Part shown: in pieces, positions 22,494 through 23,979 of the stretch
Layout: each line of letters begins with the position of its first letter
How positions within the stretch are numbered: the first letter of the stretch is position 1
Source: a virus
Strand: one strand, 5' to 3'
Length of the DNA: 23,979 nt
IMG/VR virus record: IMGVR_UViG_3300023174_000625
Coordinates: 1 to 23,979 of that record
Made by a program: the position numbers and the translations under genes
The notes under the pieces: generated by a model
The model's database searches: none
What the model was told of the DNA's origin: nothing
What the model saw: only the letters and a program-made list of their open reading frames with translations

Positions 22494-22792
22494 TGGCTCA
22501 CTATGCGTTTCTTGATGAAAACAATGTCGTTACAGAAGTAATTCCAGGTAAAGATGAGAATGAACTTCTTGATGGGTTGACTCCAGAAGAGTGGTATGGA
22601 AATTTCCGTGGTCAGCGCTGCGTTCGTACAAGTTACAACAACAGAATTAGAGTCCGTTATGCAGGTATAGGAATGTCCTACAACGAGGAACTCGATGCCT
22701 TTATCTACCCCAAGTGCCATGACGAAGCGACACTTGACGAAGTAACTTGCGACTGGGTTTGCGATAATGCAGACCACACAGTGGAGGTATAA
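22493..22792 (+). CDS. Small protein of the fibre-accessory family, variant D (long)
   Basis: This is a 99-residue protein. I chose ATG 22493, which overlaps the previous stop (TGATG); a TTG one codon earlier is less likely. The first part (MAHYAFLDENNVVTEVIPGK) and middle (VRTSYNNRIRVRYAGIG, then YNEELDAFIYPK) match variant C. It has an extra tail with two Cys in a short segment (LDEVTCDWVCDNADHTVEV), resembling the L-x-E-x-T-C-x-W ending of long members of this family. It sits directly before another FN3/glycine-rich gene. Confidence 0.85.
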   Translation: MAHYAFLDENNVVTEVIPGKDENELLDGLTPEEWYGNFRGQRCVRTSYNNRIRVRYAGIGMSYNEELDAFIYPKCHDEATLDEVTCDWVCDNADHTVEV

Positions 22793-22794
22793 GA

Positions 22795-23979
22795 GTGAGC
22801 GTACGTAATGCCAATGGCCAATCTGTAGATGGACCTACAGGCAAGGTTGCAGACGTACCTATCGCTCCATCTTCTGTTGCGGGTACCGATGTAGGCACTA
22901 GCCGTGCCTTTAATAATGGCGCTGTAAGCGTGGCCTTCACGCCAGATGCCACATACTGGCCTGCCACATCCTTCACCGCTACATCTAGTCCTGGCGGCTT
23001 TACCGCTACAGGTGCCTCTTCTCCTCTTGTAGTTACTGGTCTTGCTAGTCAGACTGCTTATACCTTTTCCGTTACTGGAACAAATAGTGCCACAACTTCG
23101 GCGGCATCTTCTGCCTCCGCTTCCGTTACTGCTACTACAGTTCCTGGCACTCCGACCATCACTGCAACACCTACTGTTGTAAGTACTACCTCTGTATCTA
23201 TTCCGTTTTCAGTAAGTACTGGCGGCAAAAATTTAACTGCACTTACAGTAGTAAGTTCGCCCTCAGTAGCGCTCTCTTATACAGGTACAACTTCTCCAGT
23301 AACAGTAAGTGCAACATTTGCATCTAATACTGCTTATACATTTACAGTAGCAGCAACAAATGCCAATGGAACAGGTACCACATCTTCTGCTAGTGCTTCT
23401 GTAACCCCAGTTGTTGTACTTCCTGTTGATTATCTTGTAGTTGCAGGAGGCGGTGGTGGCGGTGCAGGTGGTCCATCAACAAGCGGAACACCTGGCGGTG
23501 GCGGTGGTGCTGGTGGCTATAGAAGTGGAACATCGTTCTCTGTAAATGGAGGTAGTTCATTTACAGTTACAGTTGGCGGTGGTGGAGCAGGTGGTACGGG
23601 TGACGCATCCAACGGAACAAAAGGAACAGATTCTGTCTTTTCAACAATAACTTCAACAGGTGGTGGCTTTGGTGCTGCCTACAACGCCGCAGGTGGTGCT
23701 GGTGGTTCTGGCGGTGGTGGTCAATTCAGACAAGGTGGTGGCGCAGGAAATACTCCTACAACGTCACCTTCTCAAGGCAATAACGGTGGCGCTGGAAATG
23801 ACCAAGCCGCTAACGCATATAAAAGCGGCGGTGGCGGTGGCGCAAGCGCTGTGGGGCAAGATGGTGCTTCTGGTGGCAATGGTGGAAATGGCACTGCTAG
23901 TTCTATAACTGGTTCATCTGTAACTTATGCAGGTGGCGGTGGTGGTGGAACAGTGTTTAGTGGTGGTTCACAATCCTCT
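22795..23979 (+). CDS. Fibronectin type III and glycine-rich fibre protein, 3' end beyond window
   Basis: The frame is open for all 395 codons from GTG 22795 to the last base, with no stop, so the protein continues past the window. GGAGG (22783-22787) lies at good distance upstream. It is a second copy of the gene at 20781. The start (VRNANGQSVDGPTGKVADVP, then VGTSRAFNNGAVSVAF) parallels that gene's NVGTSRAYNDGAATVTF. Two FN3 domains (about 20-205) precede a glycine-rich body from 210 (VDYLVVAGGGGGG, later FTVTVGGGGAGG and SITGSSVTYAGGGGGG). The copy at 20781 has three FN3 domains, so domain number varies between copies. Confidence 0.85.
   Translation, partial: MSVRNANGQSVDGPTGKVADVPIAPSSVAGTDVGTSRAFNNGAVSVAFTPDATYWPATSFTATSSPGGFTATGASSPLVVTGLASQTAYTFSVTGTNSATTSAASSASASVTATTVPGTPTITATPTVVSTTSVSIPFSVSTGGKNLTALTVVSSPSVALSYTGTTSPVTVSATFASNTAYTFTVAATNANGTGTTSSASASVTPVVVLPVDYLVVAGGGGGGAGGPSTSGTPGGGGGAGGYRSGTSFSVNGGSSFTVTVGGGGAGGTGDASNGTKGTDSVFSTITSTGGGFGAAYNAAGGAGGSGGGGQFRQGGGAGNTPTTSPSQGNNGGAGNDQAANAYKSGGGGGASAVGQDGASGGNGGNGTASSITGSSVTYAGGGGGGTVFSGGSQSS

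Noticed and set aside
1-23979. tRNA, integrase, attachment sites or insertion sequences
   Set aside because: Gaps between genes are short (largest about 120 bases) and none holds a cloverleaf, transposase or flanking repeat that I could see.

Overview
This window is a stretch of a tailed double-stranded DNA phage (Caudoviricetes), or possibly a prophage. It carries the head-assembly genes and a very large set of receptor-binding fibre genes. The evidence is the order portal, scaffold, major capsid protein (N4-gp56-like), connector, followed by many collagen-like, glycine-rich and fibronectin-type fibre genes. Genes are packed tightly with TAATG, TGATG and ATGA stop/start overlaps and good Shine-Dalgarno sites. 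No integrase, RNA gene or host housekeeping gene is visible. Base composition is moderate. The domain types are ones I associate with aquatic phages, but the host cannot be read from the sequence; an actinobacterial freshwater host is only a guess.

Layout. 1-650: the end of an unknown gene, a hairpin, and a small basic protein (DUF5872-like). 650-4452: head module of portal, a 25-codon mini-ORF, coiled-coil scaffold and major capsid protein. 4538-4985: a small capsid-associated protein closed by a strong intrinsic terminator. 5034-6092: a connector-like protein with a C-terminal Ig-like domain. 6089-13144: collagen-like fibre block of four genes. Two of these (1000 and 1086 residues) alternate Gly-X-Gln rods with repeated globular modules, and one carries a chitin-binding-like (CBM5/12) module. 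13145-15965: the only minus-strand genes, a four-gene carbohydrate cassette (GT25 glycosyltransferase, SAM methyltransferase, TPR protein, GH130-like beta-propeller). It abuts the large collagen-like gene tail to tail and is transcribed away from the next block. 16035-23979: small fibre proteins, then a repeated cassette of glycine-rich (with or without FN3) proteins, most followed immediately by a small protein of one family. The last gene runs off the window.

How the parts may work together. The head genes build the capsid and portal vertex. The connector links it to the adsorption apparatus, and no tail-tube or tape-measure gene lies between them. The collagen-like and glycine-rich proteins probably form fibres and adhesive tips. 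The minus-strand cassette sits inside the fibre region. GT25 enzymes include both LPS and procollagen glycosyltransferases, so the most attractive hypothesis is that this phage glycosylates, and perhaps methylates, its own Thr-rich collagen-like fibres. Modification of host surface glycan is the main alternative.
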